From contig NZ_BDBS01000072.1 of NCBI RefSeq assembly GCF_001613105.1, positions 1-40,879 on the forward strand: 40,879 nucleotides of DNA. The letters are read 5' to 3'. Under the pieces are notes generated by a model. That model was not told the origin of the DNA, ran no database searches, and saw only the letters and a program-made list of their open reading frames with translations. Of this stretch, positions 16,416-25,273 are shown piece by piece. The position numbers and the translations under genes were made by a program. The DNA comes from Nocardia pseudobrasiliensis NBRC 108224. GTDB taxonomy: Bacteria > Actinomycetota > Actinomycetes > Mycobacteriales > Mycobacteriaceae. Numbering within the stretch: position 1 is the stretch's first letter; every line of letters starts with the position of its first letter.

Positions 16416-17287
16416 CCAACGATCCGATTCCCGACGAGGGCGAGGTCGTCACCTACGAACGGCGCGGACCGGTCGCGATCGTCACGATGAATCGGCCCGA
16501 TTACCGCAATGCGCAGAATTCGGTGATGACCTACGCGCTCGACGCGGCGTTCACGCGCGCGGTCGAGGACGCCGAGGTCAAGGTGATCGTGCTGGCGGGC
16601 AATGGAAAACACTTCAGCGCCGGACACGATATCGGCACTCCGGGCCGCGATCATCACGTGCACTACGAGAACAAGGCCGCGCTGTGGTGGGACCATGTGG
16701 ACCGGCCGGGCGGCGATCAACGCTTCGCCCGCGAACTCGAGGTATACCTCGGAATGTGCCGGCGCTGGCGCGAGATCCCCAAGCCGATGATCGCGATGGT
16801 GCAGGGCGCGTGTATCGCGGGCGCGCTCATGCTGGCGTGGATCTGCGATCTGATCGTGGCGTCCGAGGACGCATTCTTCTCCGATCCCGTGGTGCGTATG
16901 GGCATTCCGGGCGTCGAATACTTCGCCCACCCATGGGTGCTCGGCCCCCGGCGCGCCAAGGAGATCCTGTTCACCGGCGACCGCTTCACCGCGGCGCAGG
17001 CCTATGAATGGGGCATGCTCAATCGGGTCGTACCGCGCGCGGATCTGGAAGCCGAGACTTTGGCGCTGGCCGAGAAGATCTCGGCCATGCCGCAATTCGG
17101 GCTGGCGCTGACCAAGAAGGCCGTCAATCAGTGCGAGGATCTGATGGGGATGCGGGCCGGGATGGATTCGGTATTCGGGCTGCATCATTTCGCGCACGCC
17201 CACAATGCCGAGGTCGGGGCCGATTCGCTGGGCGGCATGAACGCGAAGTCCATGAAGGCGAGCGCCGGGACGGACGGTGCGAAGTAG
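16412..17287 (+). CDS. Enoyl-CoA hydratase/isomerase-family protein lacking both catalytic Glu
   Basis: 291 residues, crotonase fold, starting at GTG overlapping the fadD3 stop. The CoA/oxyanion segments are visible (GKHFSAGHDIG near residue 70, and VQGACIAGALMLAWICD near 130). In alignment to rat mitochondrial hydratase, the first catalytic Glu (GGGCEL) is Met here, and the second (FGQPEI) is Val (FSDPVV). It is therefore probably not a standard hydratase. It lies between fadD3 and fadE31, where M. tuberculosis has no such gene as far as I recall. The protein type resembles hydratase-like proteins linked to other paired FadE genes. It likely acts in HIP degradation by position. Confidence 0.85.
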   Translation: MTNDPIPDEGEVVTYERRGPVAIVTMNRPDYRNAQNSVMTYALDAAFTRAVEDAEVKVIVLAGNGKHFSAGHDIGTPGRDHHVHYENKAALWWDHVDRPGGDQRFARELEVYLGMCRRWREIPKPMIAMVQGACIAGALMLAWICDLIVASEDAFFSDPVVRMGIPGVEYFAHPWVLGPRRAKEILFTGDRFTAAQAYEWGMLNRVVPRADLEAETLALAEKISAMPQFGLALTKKAVNQCEDLMGMRAGMDSVFGLHHFAHAHNAEVGADSLGGMNAKSMKASAGTDGAK

Positions 17288-18418
17288 ATGGATCTCGAAT
17301 TCGATGCCGCCGCACAGCGATTCCGGCTCGAGGTGCGGGAGTTCCTGCGCGCGAACGTGCCCGCGAAACCGCTGCCGTCGATGGATACCGAGGCGGGTTT
17401 CGAGGCGCACAGGCAGTGGGAGCACACCCTCGCCGCGGCGCGGCTGTCGGTGGTCTCGTGGCCGGAAAGCCATGGCGGACGGGATGCTTCGCTGCTCGAG
17501 TGGGTGCTGTTCGAGGAGGAGTACTACGCGGCCGGTGCGCCGGGGCGGGTCAGCCAGAACGGCATCTTCCTGCTCGCGCCGACGCTGTTCGAGCACGGCA
17601 GCCCGGAGCAGCTGCAACGATTCCTGCCCCGGATGGCCCGCGCCGACGATATCTGGGCCCAGGCCTGGTCCGAACCCGAGGCGGGCAGCGATCTGGCGGG
17701 TATCCGCTCCACCGCGCGCCGCACCGACTGCGGCTGGATTCTCAACGGGCAGAAGACCTGGAGTTCGCGAGCGTCGTTCGCGGACTGGGCCTTCGGGCTG
17801 TTCCGCAGCGATCCGGAAGCCGAGCGGCATCGCGGACTGACCTACGTGATGTTCCCGCTCACCGCCGACGGAGTGAGTGTGCGGCCGATTCCGCAGCTCG
17901 ACGGCGAACCGGGGTTCGCGGAGATCTTCCTGGACGAGGTATTCGTACCCGATCGCGATGTGATCGGGCAGCCGCACGACGGCTGGCGGGTGGCGATGAG
18001 TACCTCGTCCAATGAGCGCGGACTGTCGCTGCGCAGTCCGGGCCGGTTCAACGCCACCGCCGCGCGGCTGGTCGAACTATGGCGCGATACCGCCGATCCG
18101 GCCGATACCGACGCGCGGAATCGCGTGGTGGACAGCTGGATCGGGGCCGAGGCCTATCGGCTCAACACCTTCGCCACGGTGACCCGGCTGGCCGAGGGCG
18201 GCAAGCTGGGCGCGGAATCCTCGGTGAACAAGGTGTTCTGGTCCGAACTGGATATCGCCATGTACGAGACCGCCCTGGATCTGCTGGGACCGGCCGCCGA
18301 ACGGGCGGGCGACTGGACCGACGGCTATCTGTTCTCGCTGGCGGGCCCGATCTATGCCGGTACCAACGAGATTCAGCGCAACATCATCGCCGAACGCCTG
18401 CTCGGCCTGCCCCGCTGA
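17288..18418 (+). CDS. fadE31: FadE31, acyl-CoA dehydrogenase subunit
   Basis: 376 residues with all acyl-CoA dehydrogenase domains. AWSEPEAGSDLAG, LNGQKTWSS and the C-terminal IYAGTNEIQRNIIAERLLG are clear. The MCAD-type Glu is Ala (IYAG); the Glu in SSNERGLS is the probable base. The start codon touches the stop codon of the preceding gene. With fadE32 and fadE33 it follows the M. tuberculosis order Rv3562-Rv3564; such FadE proteins are known to work as heteromeric pairs. It is thought to oxidise the chain left after opening rings C and D. Confidence 0.9.
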   Translation: MDLEFDAAAQRFRLEVREFLRANVPAKPLPSMDTEAGFEAHRQWEHTLAAARLSVVSWPESHGGRDASLLEWVLFEEEYYAAGAPGRVSQNGIFLLAPTLFEHGSPEQLQRFLPRMARADDIWAQAWSEPEAGSDLAGIRSTARRTDCGWILNGQKTWSSRASFADWAFGLFRSDPEAERHRGLTYVMFPLTADGVSVRPIPQLDGEPGFAEIFLDEVFVPDRDVIGQPHDGWRVAMSTSSNERGLSLRSPGRFNATAARLVELWRDTADPADTDARNRVVDSWIGAEAYRLNTFATVTRLAEGGKLGAESSVNKVFWSELDIAMYETALDLLGPAAERAGDWTDGYLFSLAGPIYAGTNEIQRNIIAERLLGLPR

Positions 18419-18440
18419 ACATCCCTCGAACGGATTGTCG

Positions 18441-19457
18441 ATGAGATTTGCCTTAGCACCCGAACAGCGCGACTTCGCCGGAAGTCTGCGCAAGATGTGC
18501 GATGCCGCGGGTACCCCCGGCCTCGTCCGGGCCTGGGCCGCCGGTGAACATCGCGGCGGGCGCGCCCTGATCCGCCAGCTGGCGGGCGCGGGCGCGCTGA
18601 GCCTGGCGATCGCCGAGGAGTACGGCGGCATGGGCGCGCAACCCGCCGATCTGGTGGTGGCGGCCCAGGAATTCGGCCGGGCCGCGGTGCCCGGTCCGCT
18701 GGTCGAGACCGCGGCGGCGATTCCCGCACTGCTGCAAAGGCTTTCGGAGGACGGCCCGGCGCGGCAATGGCTTGGCGGGCTCGCCGAGGGTCGCGAACTC
18801 GCGACCCTCGCCTTCGAACCGGGATTGCCCGCGCTCGACGCCGATATCGCCGAGGTGGTGCTGCTGGCCGACGACGATCGGCTCTACACCGCGCACCGCG
18901 GTGAGCGCGTCCACTCGATCGATCCGGCCCGACGCCTCTACGATGTGATCGCCGATGACCTTGTCGCCGAGGGCGATTCGGTACGGAAGGCGCTGGCCGC
19001 GGCTTTCGACGCGGGCGCGCTGGCCGCGGCCGCGCAGCTGCTCGGCGCGGGCCGAGCGCTGCTCGACGCCGCGGTCGCCTACGCCAAACAGCGCCGGCAG
19101 TTCGGCAAACCGATCGGGCAGTACCAGGCCGTCAAACATCAGCTGGCGAATGTGCTGATCGCCTTGGACATGGCCGAGCCGCTGCTGCTGCGCGCCGCGC
19201 TCACCATGGACGGTCCCGATCGCGCCCGCGACGTCTCGGCCGCGAAGATCGCGTGCTCGGATGCCGCCCACCGGGCCGCCCGCACCGCGCTGCAGGTCCA
19301 CGGCGCGATCGGCTATACCGCCGAATACGACCTGTCGCTGTGGCTGACCAAGGTGACCGCGCTCCGAAGCGCCTGGGGCACAGCCGATTACCATCGCGGC
19401 CGGGTGGCCGACGCCCTGCGATCCCCGTCTCGCAATCACACAGGAGTCCGGCCATGA
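18441..19457 (+). CDS. fadE32: FadE32, acyl-CoA dehydrogenase subunit
   Basis: 338 residues, shorter than a full acyl-CoA dehydrogenase. The N-terminal domain (FALAPEQRDFAGSL) and the C-terminal helical domain with KQRRQFGKPIGQYQAVKHQ (flavin-binding Arg region) are present, while the middle beta domain is reduced and there is no TNEIQR-type end. This is the pattern of the non-catalytic partner in heteromeric steroid FadE enzymes. ATG at 18441 follows fadE31 by 22 bases; the ribosome site is weak. The 3' end overlaps fadE33 as ATGA. Confidence 0.88.
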   Translation: MRFALAPEQRDFAGSLRKMCDAAGTPGLVRAWAAGEHRGGRALIRQLAGAGALSLAIAEEYGGMGAQPADLVVAAQEFGRAAVPGPLVETAAAIPALLQRLSEDGPARQWLGGLAEGRELATLAFEPGLPALDADIAEVVLLADDDRLYTAHRGERVHSIDPARRLYDVIADDLVAEGDSVRKALAAAFDAGALAAAAQLLGAGRALLDAAVAYAKQRRQFGKPIGQYQAVKHQLANVLIALDMAEPLLLRAALTMDGPDRARDVSAAKIACSDAAHRAARTALQVHGAIGYTAEYDLSLWLTKVTALRSAWGTADYHRGRVADALRSPSRNHTGVRP

Positions 19458-20506
19458 GTGATCCCGAGGAACTGCGCGAACTCGCCGCCACCGTGCGGGC
19501 CGTGTTGACCAAACACGGCGACCGGGACGCGCTGCGCCGGGCGATGGACAGCGAACCGGGTTACGACGATCAGCTGTGGAAGCTGCTGTGTGAGCAGGTC
19601 GGCGTGGGCGCGCTGGCGATTCCCGAGGAATACGGCGGAATCGGGGCCGGGCTCGATGCCGCGCTGGTGGTGGTCGAGGAGTTGGGCCGGACACTGCACG
19701 CGCCGCCGATGCTCGGCTCCGCGGTGCTGGGCGTGCAGGCAGTATTGCTGTCCGGCGACGAGCAGGCCTGCACCCGGCTGCTGCCCGAGGTGGCCGAGGG
19801 CGCGCGCATACTGGCCGTATGCTGGGCCGACGCCCGGGGCTGGGACACGCCGGGGGTACGGGTGAACGAGGGAAGGCTCACCGGCACAGCGCATTACGTT
19901 CTCGACGGCAGCATCGCGGATACGCTGATCGTGGTGACCGCCGACGGTTTCTTCGAAATCGACGCCACCGCAGCGGAAGTCACGCGCACCGTGGCGCCGA
20001 CCATGGATCCCACGCGGCGACTCACCGAGATCACCTTCGACGCCGCGCCCGCCCGGGCCCTCGGCGGCGATGCCGCCGCCGTCGCCAAGCTGCGCGAGAT
20101 CGCCTGGGTCGCGGTTGCCGTCGAACAGGTCGGCGCGGCCGATCACTGCCTGAACATGACGGTGGAATACGCCAAATCGCGCGTGCAGTTCGGGCGGCCG
20201 ATCGGCAGTTTCCAGGCGCTCAAGCACCGAATGGCCGATCTGTACGTGCTGATCGAATCCGCCCGCTCGGCGGCCTACACCGCGATCGCGGCGCTGCCGG
20301 ACGAGAGTCCGGCCGCGGCACTGGATCTGGCGACCGCCCGCATCCACTGCACGCGAACCTTCGGCACGGTGGTCGGCGAAACCGTCCAGCTGCACGGCGG
20401 AATCGCCATCACCTGGGAGCACGACGCGCATCTGTACTTCAAGCGCGCCCACGCCGACGCCCAGCTGTTCGGGGTCCCGCCGCGCCCGCTCGCTCGGCCC
20501 GCCTGA
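19454..20506 (+). CDS. fadE33: FadE33, acyl-CoA dehydrogenase subunit
   Basis: 350 residues. IPEEYGGIGAG near residue 58 and KSRVQFGRPIGSFQALKHR near residue 240 mark an acyl-CoA dehydrogenase; VQLHGGIAITWEHD near the C-terminus belongs to the flavin-contacting region. Like FadE32 it lacks the C-terminal TNEIQR motif and is probably a partner subunit. ATG at 19454 has AGGAG seven bases upstream and overlaps the fadE32 stop. It is the last gene of the fadD3 operon. Confidence 0.9.
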   Translation: MSDPEELRELAATVRAVLTKHGDRDALRRAMDSEPGYDDQLWKLLCEQVGVGALAIPEEYGGIGAGLDAALVVVEELGRTLHAPPMLGSAVLGVQAVLLSGDEQACTRLLPEVAEGARILAVCWADARGWDTPGVRVNEGRLTGTAHYVLDGSIADTLIVVTADGFFEIDATAAEVTRTVAPTMDPTRRLTEITFDAAPARALGGDAAAVAKLREIAWVAVAVEQVGAADHCLNMTVEYAKSRVQFGRPIGSFQALKHRMADLYVLIESARSAAYTAIAALPDESPAAALDLATARIHCTRTFGTVVGETVQLHGGIAITWEHDAHLYFKRAHADAQLFGVPPRPLARPA

Positions 20507-20639
20507 GCCGATACGACCCCCACTACAATCGTTAGCGTAGTAAAGTAAATATTCGGGGCGGGCATTCGATCCACCATCGGTCCGCCCGGACCGGCCGAGC
20601 GCCGGTCGCCACCGGCGGCTCCAATGCCGTGGTCGTCGA
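20507..20639. other. Intergenic region with AT-rich island and hairpin
   Basis: The sequence after fadE33 holds an AT-rich island (20521-20554, about a third G+C by my count) in an otherwise very GC-rich window. It is followed by a 7-bp hairpin, GACCGGC (20589-20595) with GCCGGTC (20601-20607). I see no gene here. Confidence 0.5.
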
Positions 20640-20689
20640 GTAGGCGTGAGCGGGCGCGATCACAGCCCGATCGTGTCCGCCGCGCCTAC
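20640..20689. terminator. Long hairpin between convergent operons, probable bidirectional terminator
   Basis: A 50-base nearly continuous hairpin: GTAGGCG (20640-20646) pairs with CGCCTAC (20683-20689). After a 3x2 internal loop, 20650-20661 pairs with 20669-20680 over 12 positions including two G-T pairs, around a 7-base loop. It sits between the fadE33 operon and the leftward permease gene and includes the permease stop codon. There is no T-tract, but the symmetry would serve both transcripts. Confidence 0.5.
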
Positions 20690-22086
20690 GGCCGAATGAT
20701 CTCCACCTCGCGCACCGGCGGCTTGCGCCCGAACTTCACGCGCAGCGGATAGACCGCCGCCACTACCAGCAGGCTGACCGTGGACGCGATCAGCTGCGGG
20801 CGCAGCGAGGACATCACCGCCGCGGAGATCAGCACCACGATCAGCGCGGCGATCACCAGCCAGCTCAGATACGGATACCCCCACATCCGGAAGGTGAGCG
20901 CGGCCGGATCCTCACGGCGCAGGCGGGCCCGTAACCGCAACTGCGACAGCATGATCGCCAGATACATGAAGGCCAGCAGCACGCCGATGGAATTCACCAG
21001 GAAGGTGAACACCCGGTCCGGCGAGACGTAGGACGCGATCACCGCACACCACGCCGCGACCGTCCCCAGCAGCACCGCCCGGGCGGGCACGCCGCGCCGG
21101 TTCACCTTCACCAGCGCGGCCGGGGCGTCCCCGTCGCGGGTGAGCACATAGAGCATGCGCGAGGTCACATAGATCGCCGAATTGAGCACCGAGAGCACCG
21201 CGGTGAGAATGACCACCTGCATGATCGCGCCCGCCGCCGGCACGCCCATCTTGTCCAGCGCGCTGACGAACGGGCTGGTCAGCACCTTCGCGTCATTCCA
21301 CGGCAGGATCGCCACCACCAGGAAGATCGAGGCCACGTAGAACAGCCCGACCCGCCAGAGCACATTGCTGGTGGCCCGGGCCACGGCCTTGCCGGGCTCG
21401 GCGCTCTCGGCAGCGGCCAGGGTCACGATCTCGGTACCTCCGAAGGCGAAGATCACCACCACGATCGCCGAGAGCAGCCCGGTCACGCCATTGGGCAGGA
21501 AGCCGCCGTGCGCGGTCAGATTGTCCAGTCCCGCATGGCCGTTCGGCCACAGCCCGAGCACGTAGAGCACGCCCAGGACGAGGAACACCACGATCGCGGC
21601 CACCTTGATCGAGGCGAACCAGAATTCGAACTCGCCGAACGAGCGCACCGAGATCAGATTGACCGCGGTCATCACGATCAGCAGCGCGGCCGAGAGCATC
21701 CAGGCGGGCAGCTCGATCCACTGCCCCAGAATCGCCGCGCCCGCGGTCGCCTCCGCGCCGACAAGTACGACGTACATGTACCAGTACAGCCAGCCCACCA
21801 CGAATCCGGCGAACGGCCCGAGCGACAGGCGCGCGTATCCGGCCAGCGAGCCCGCGACCGGTCGCGACACCACCATCTCCCCGAGCGCACGCAGCACCAG
21901 CAGTACCAGCGCGCCCGCCGCCGCGTACGACAGAATCGCGGCCGGACCGGCGGTTTTGATCACCGAGCCACTTCCCACGAACAGCCCCGCGCCCACCGCG
22001 CCGCCGATCGCGAGCATGGTCATGTGCCGACGGCGTAGACCGGTGCGCAGTCCGCCCGCGCGCTCGGCGCCGCTCGTCTTCGTCAT
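20686..22086 (-). CDS. Amino-acid permease, APC superfamily
   Basis: 466 residues with about 12 hydrophobic membrane segments, of the amino-acid transporter family that includes GabP, LysP and AnsP. The N-terminal motif (MLAIGGAVGAGLFVGSG, then IKTAGPAA) and LRALGEM are typical of the sodium-independent proton symporters. A charged cytoplasmic tail ends the protein. ATG at 22086 is chosen because AGAGGG lies eight bases upstream; an in-frame ATG at 22122 is less likely. It is a single gene, divergent from the DUF427 gene. The substrate cannot be assigned. Confidence 0.88.
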   Translation of the reverse strand: MTKTSGAERAGGLRTGLRRRHMTMLAIGGAVGAGLFVGSGSVIKTAGPAAILSYAAAGALVLLVLRALGEMVVSRPVAGSLAGYARLSLGPFAGFVVGWLYWYMYVVLVGAEATAGAAILGQWIELPAWMLSAALLIVMTAVNLISVRSFGEFEFWFASIKVAAIVVFLVLGVLYVLGLWPNGHAGLDNLTAHGGFLPNGVTGLLSAIVVVIFAFGGTEIVTLAAAESAEPGKAVARATSNVLWRVGLFYVASIFLVVAILPWNDAKVLTSPFVSALDKMGVPAAGAIMQVVILTAVLSVLNSAIYVTSRMLYVLTRDGDAPAALVKVNRRGVPARAVLLGTVAAWCAVIASYVSPDRVFTFLVNSIGVLLAFMYLAIMLSQLRLRARLRREDPAALTFRMWGYPYLSWLVIAALIVVLISAAVMSSLRPQLIASTVSLLVVAAVYPLRVKFGRKPPVREVEIIRP

Positions 22087-22168
22087 GCAGTTACCCTCTG
22101 TTCGCCCAGATGTTGCGGTCACAGCGTAGCCAGCCCCTGTTCACGGCCCCGGAGTACCGTCGGGTGGT

Positions 22169-22921
22169 ATGACCGAAACGAATCGGGGGCGGGTCCGGAT
22201 CGAACCCAGCCCGAAACGGGTCCGGACCTACGTCGAGGGTCACCTGGTGGCCGACAGTACGACGCCACTGCTGGTATGGGAAAGCCCTTATTACCCAACC
22301 TATTACCTGCCGGTCGCCGATCTCCACGCGAAATTGGAGCCGTCCGGCTCCACCCGGCACTCCCCCAGCCGCGGTGAGGGCGTCCAATACGACGTGCTCG
22401 TCGACGGAGTCACCAAATCCGCTGCGGCCCTGCGCTATCCGGACTCTCCCATCCCCGAGCTCCGCGACCTGGTCCGCCTGGACTGGAACCTGATGGACGA
22501 ATGGTTCGAGGAGGACGAGCCCGTCTACGTCCATCCCCGCAACCCCTACACCCGGGTCGATGTCCTCACCAGCTCCCGCCACGTCCGCGTGGCCATCGCG
22601 GGCCAGACCGTCGCCGAATCCCACGCTCCCCACATCCTCTTCGAAACCGGCCTCCCCCCGCGCTACTACCTCCCCATGACCGACGTCCGCATGGACCTGC
22701 TCACCCCCTCCCCCACGCGAACCTCCTGCCCCTACAAGGGCACCGCCGAATACTTCACCATCCGAATCGGCGACGCCGACTACCCCGACCTCGTCTGGCT
22801 CTACCGCACACCCCTCCCCGAAAGCCAGAAGGTAGCGGGTTTGGTCTGCTTCTACAACGAAAAGGTCGACCTGTTCATCGACGGCGTCCTCCAGGACCGC
22901 CCGAAAAGCCCGTTCAGCTGA
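22169..22921 (+). CDS. Double DUF427 domain protein
   Basis: 250 residues. Two copies of the DUF427 fold are visible. The first has VRTYVEGHLVADS, then LVWESPYYPTYYLPVAD (residues 18-55). The second has VRVAIAGQTVAES and ILFETGLPPRYYLP, then DLFIDGVLQDRP at the end. DUF427 proteins are small beta-rich proteins of unknown biochemical role, common in actinobacteria. The last eight bases overlap the convergent sirtuin gene. I know of no assigned activity. Confidence 0.85.
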   Translation: MTETNRGRVRIEPSPKRVRTYVEGHLVADSTTPLLVWESPYYPTYYLPVADLHAKLEPSGSTRHSPSRGEGVQYDVLVDGVTKSAAALRYPDSPIPELRDLVRLDWNLMDEWFEEDEPVYVHPRNPYTRVDVLTSSRHVRVAIAGQTVAESHAPHILFETGLPPRYYLPMTDVRMDLLTPSPTRTSCPYKGTAEYFTIRIGDADYPDLVWLYRTPLPESQKVAGLVCFYNEKVDLFIDGVLQDRPKSPFS

Positions 22922-23660
22922 CGGTCAGTATCTCGTCGACCAGTTTGGGTAGGGCGGCGCCGATCGGGTCGTGGATGACCTCGGTGGCGTAGTGGTCGTA
23001 GGGGGTGGGGTCGGCGTTGATGATGATCAGGTCGGCGCCCGCTTCCACGGCTACCGCGCACATGGAAGCCGCCGGCTCGACCTGTAGGGAGGTGCCGATG
23101 GCGAGGAAGATATCGCTGGTGCGGGCGATATCGGTTGCGAGCCAGATGGATTCGGGGACCAGCTGCTGGCCGAACATGACGGTGGCGGCCTTGAGGATGC
23201 CGCCGCAGGTGGGGCAGGGCGGGTCGGGTTCGCCGGCGGCCACGCGGTCCAGGGTGGCGGCCATGGTCGAGGTGTAGTCGCAGCCGATGCAGACCACGTC
23301 GAACATATTGCCGTGGATCTCGACCACCGATTCGTCCGCGGAACCGGCGCGCTGATGCAGGCGGTCGATGTTCTGGGTGATGATGCGAACCTCGCGCTGT
23401 TCGGCGAGGCGGACCAGTGCGCGGTGCGCGTCGTTGGGCCGGGCCTGCCAGGCCGGATTGTCGCGGCGGGCCAGCCAGGCGCGCTGGCGCAGTTCCGGAT
23501 CGGCGACGTAGTTCTGATAGGTCGACAGCAGTTCGGCGATCGGATCCTCGGTCCACACGCCGCGCGGGCCGCGGAAATCGGGAATGCCGGAGTCGGTGGA
23601 GATTCCGGCCCCGGTGAGCACGCCGATCGGCCCGGTGCGCCGACGCCAGCCTGTGGTCAT
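22914..23660 (-). CDS. Sir2-family NAD-dependent protein deacylase
   Basis: 248 residues. NAD-binding GAGISTDSGIPDFRG (residues about 17-31), TQNIDRLHQRAG, the catalytic His in EIHGNM, a zinc site from CIGC and CPTC, and GTSLQVEPA are all in order. It is a sirtuin, likely removing acyl groups such as acetyl from lysines with NAD. ATG at 23660 (MTTGWRRR) is the natural start; the open frame upstream overlaps the AraC gene and is shadow. It overlaps the DUF427 gene at its 3' end by eight bases. Confidence 0.93.
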   Translation of the reverse strand: MTTGWRRRTGPIGVLTGAGISTDSGIPDFRGPRGVWTEDPIAELLSTYQNYVADPELRQRAWLARRDNPAWQARPNDAHRALVRLAEQREVRIITQNIDRLHQRAGSADESVVEIHGNMFDVVCIGCDYTSTMAATLDRVAAGEPDPPCPTCGGILKAATVMFGQQLVPESIWLATDIARTSDIFLAIGTSLQVEPAASMCAVAVEAGADLIIINADPTPYDHYATEVIHDPIGAALPKLVDEILTVS

Positions 23661-23670
23661 GACTTCCAGA

Positions 23671-24594
23671 TTAGGCCGCCGGCCGGGCCTGGGCGCGGCG
23701 ATACTGTCCGGGCGCCTGACCGAATTCGCGCTTGAACGCCTTGGCGAAGGCGAATTCCGAGGCGTAGCCGACCCGGCGCGCGACCGCCGCCAGACCCGCA
23801 TCGGTCTCACGCAGCAGCCGGGCCGCGGTGAGCATGCGCCACCGGGTGAGATAGGCCAGCGGAGCCTCCCCGACGGTCGCGGTGAACCGCCGCCCCAGCG
23901 TCGCCCGCGAAACCCCCGCGACCGCGCTCAGCTCCGGCACGGTCCACGGACGCGCCGGATCCTCGTGCATCGCCCGCAGCGCCGCCGCCACCGCGGGATC
24001 GTCGAAAACCCCCATGCCGCCGCGACTTTCGGGCAGTTCGAACCAGGCGCGCAGAATGAACAGCAGTAGCATGTCCAGCAGCGCGGGCAGTGCGGCGTCC
24101 GCGCCCGGGCGCGGTCGCGCGAGTTCGGCGCTCAGCAGTCCCACCGCACCGCGCAAGGCCGGATCATCGCAATGCGCCGGAAGATGGACGAATTCGGGCA
24201 GCCCGTCCAGCAGCGGATGCCGTCGACCGAGTTCATATGCGCCGCAGAGCAATTCGGTCCGCTCGCCGGGCCCCTCGAGCTCGCGCGGTTCACCCGGCAT
24301 CGCGATCTCGGTCACCGCGGCCTCGGGATCGCTGACCAGCACATGCGCCGCACCGCGCGGCATGAACAGCACATCCCCGGGCCCAAGCGCCACCGGCTCC
24401 CGCTCCGGCGTCAGCAACCAGCACGCCCCGCGCAGCACCACATGGAATCCGGCACTGGGCACGAGCGGATACCGCCGGCCCCAGGGCGCGTGCCGGACGA
24501 ACCGGCCGGAGGCCGGACTACCCGTGCGCACGGCGGCGATGGTGTCGCTGAGAACATCCACGAAATCAGCGTAACCGAGGTTTGATACGCTCAT
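23671..24594 (-). CDS. AraC-family regulator with N-terminal cupin
   Basis: 307 residues. An N-terminal cupin sensing domain (FVRHAPWGRRYPLVPSAGFH, GDVLFMPRGAAHVL, residues about 35-110) precedes two helix-turn-helix motifs (VPELSAVAGVSRATLGRRFT and LAAVARRVGYASEFAFAKAF) near the C-terminus. It belongs to the AraC subgroup often next to genes for oxidoreductases or hydrolases. ATG at 24594 has GGAG about nine bases upstream. A family-like GTG start at 24561 is the alternative. Its start codon overlaps an upstream ATG of the divergent TetR frame. Confidence 0.88.
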   Translation of the reverse strand: MSVSNLGYADFVDVLSDTIAAVRTGSPASGRFVRHAPWGRRYPLVPSAGFHVVLRGACWLLTPEREPVALGPGDVLFMPRGAAHVLVSDPEAAVTEIAMPGEPRELEGPGERTELLCGAYELGRRHPLLDGLPEFVHLPAHCDDPALRGAVGLLSAELARPRPGADAALPALLDMLLLFILRAWFELPESRGGMGVFDDPAVAAALRAMHEDPARPWTVPELSAVAGVSRATLGRRFTATVGEAPLAYLTRWRMLTAARLLRETDAGLAAVARRVGYASEFAFAKAFKREFGQAPGQYRRAQARPAA

Positions 24595-24625
24595 GTATTC
24601 GATCTCCGATGGAGAGGACTTGCGC

Positions 24626-25273
24626 ATGGCGACGTCCACCGAGGCCGATCGGCCGACCGCACAGCGTGGCGTGCGCATGACCAAGCGCCGCGCCGAGACG
24701 CGCCAGCGACTACTCGACGCGGCCTTCGACGCCTTCGCCGCCGAGGGCTTCGGACGCTGCACCGTCGAGCAGATCTGCGAACGCGCGGGCTACACCCGCG
24801 GCGCGTTCTATTCCAACTTCACCTCCCTCGAGGAACTGTTCCTGGCGATGTGGGAGCAGCGCTCCGAACGCATGCTGAGCGAGGTGACCGCATTACTCGA
24901 CGAGACACACGCCGGTGAGGTGATCGATCTACGCCACGGCGTCGAGCGCGCGTTACGCACGGTCCCCCTGGACGACAAGTGGATTCGCATCACCTACGAA
25001 TTCACCGCCCACGCCCTGCGCAATCCGGAACTGCGCCGGACCATGGCCGCCCGCGAGGAGGCGATCTCCGCGGCGCTGCTGCCGATGGTCGAGGCCCTGT
25101 TACGCCTGGTCGGCCGCCGGGTGACCGATACCGCCGCACTGGGCCGGGCGCTGGTGGCCGTACACGACGGCACCGCCACCCAGTGCCTGCTCGAACCCGA
25201 CAGCACCGTCGCGCGCGAACAGCGCGTCGATCTGTTCCACCGCGTGGTACTGGCCTACAGCGAACCGTGCTGA
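24626..25273 (+). CDS. TetR-family transcriptional regulator
   Basis: 215 residues. The helix-turn-helix lies at about residues 20-60 (RQRLLDAAFDAFAAEGFGRC, VEQICERAGYTRGAFYSNF). ATG at 24626 is preferred because GGAGAGGA lies seven bases upstream; an ATG at 24593 in the same frame would overlap the AraC start. It overlaps the downstream hydrolase by seven bases and is probably cotranscribed with it. Its ligand is unknown. Confidence 0.87.
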   Translation: MATSTEADRPTAQRGVRMTKRRAETRQRLLDAAFDAFAAEGFGRCTVEQICERAGYTRGAFYSNFTSLEELFLAMWEQRSERMLSEVTALLDETHAGEVIDLRHGVERALRTVPLDDKWIRITYEFTAHALRNPELRRTMAAREEAISAALLPMVEALLRLVGRRVTDTAALGRALVAVHDGTATQCLLEPDSTVAREQRVDLFHRVVLAYSEPC

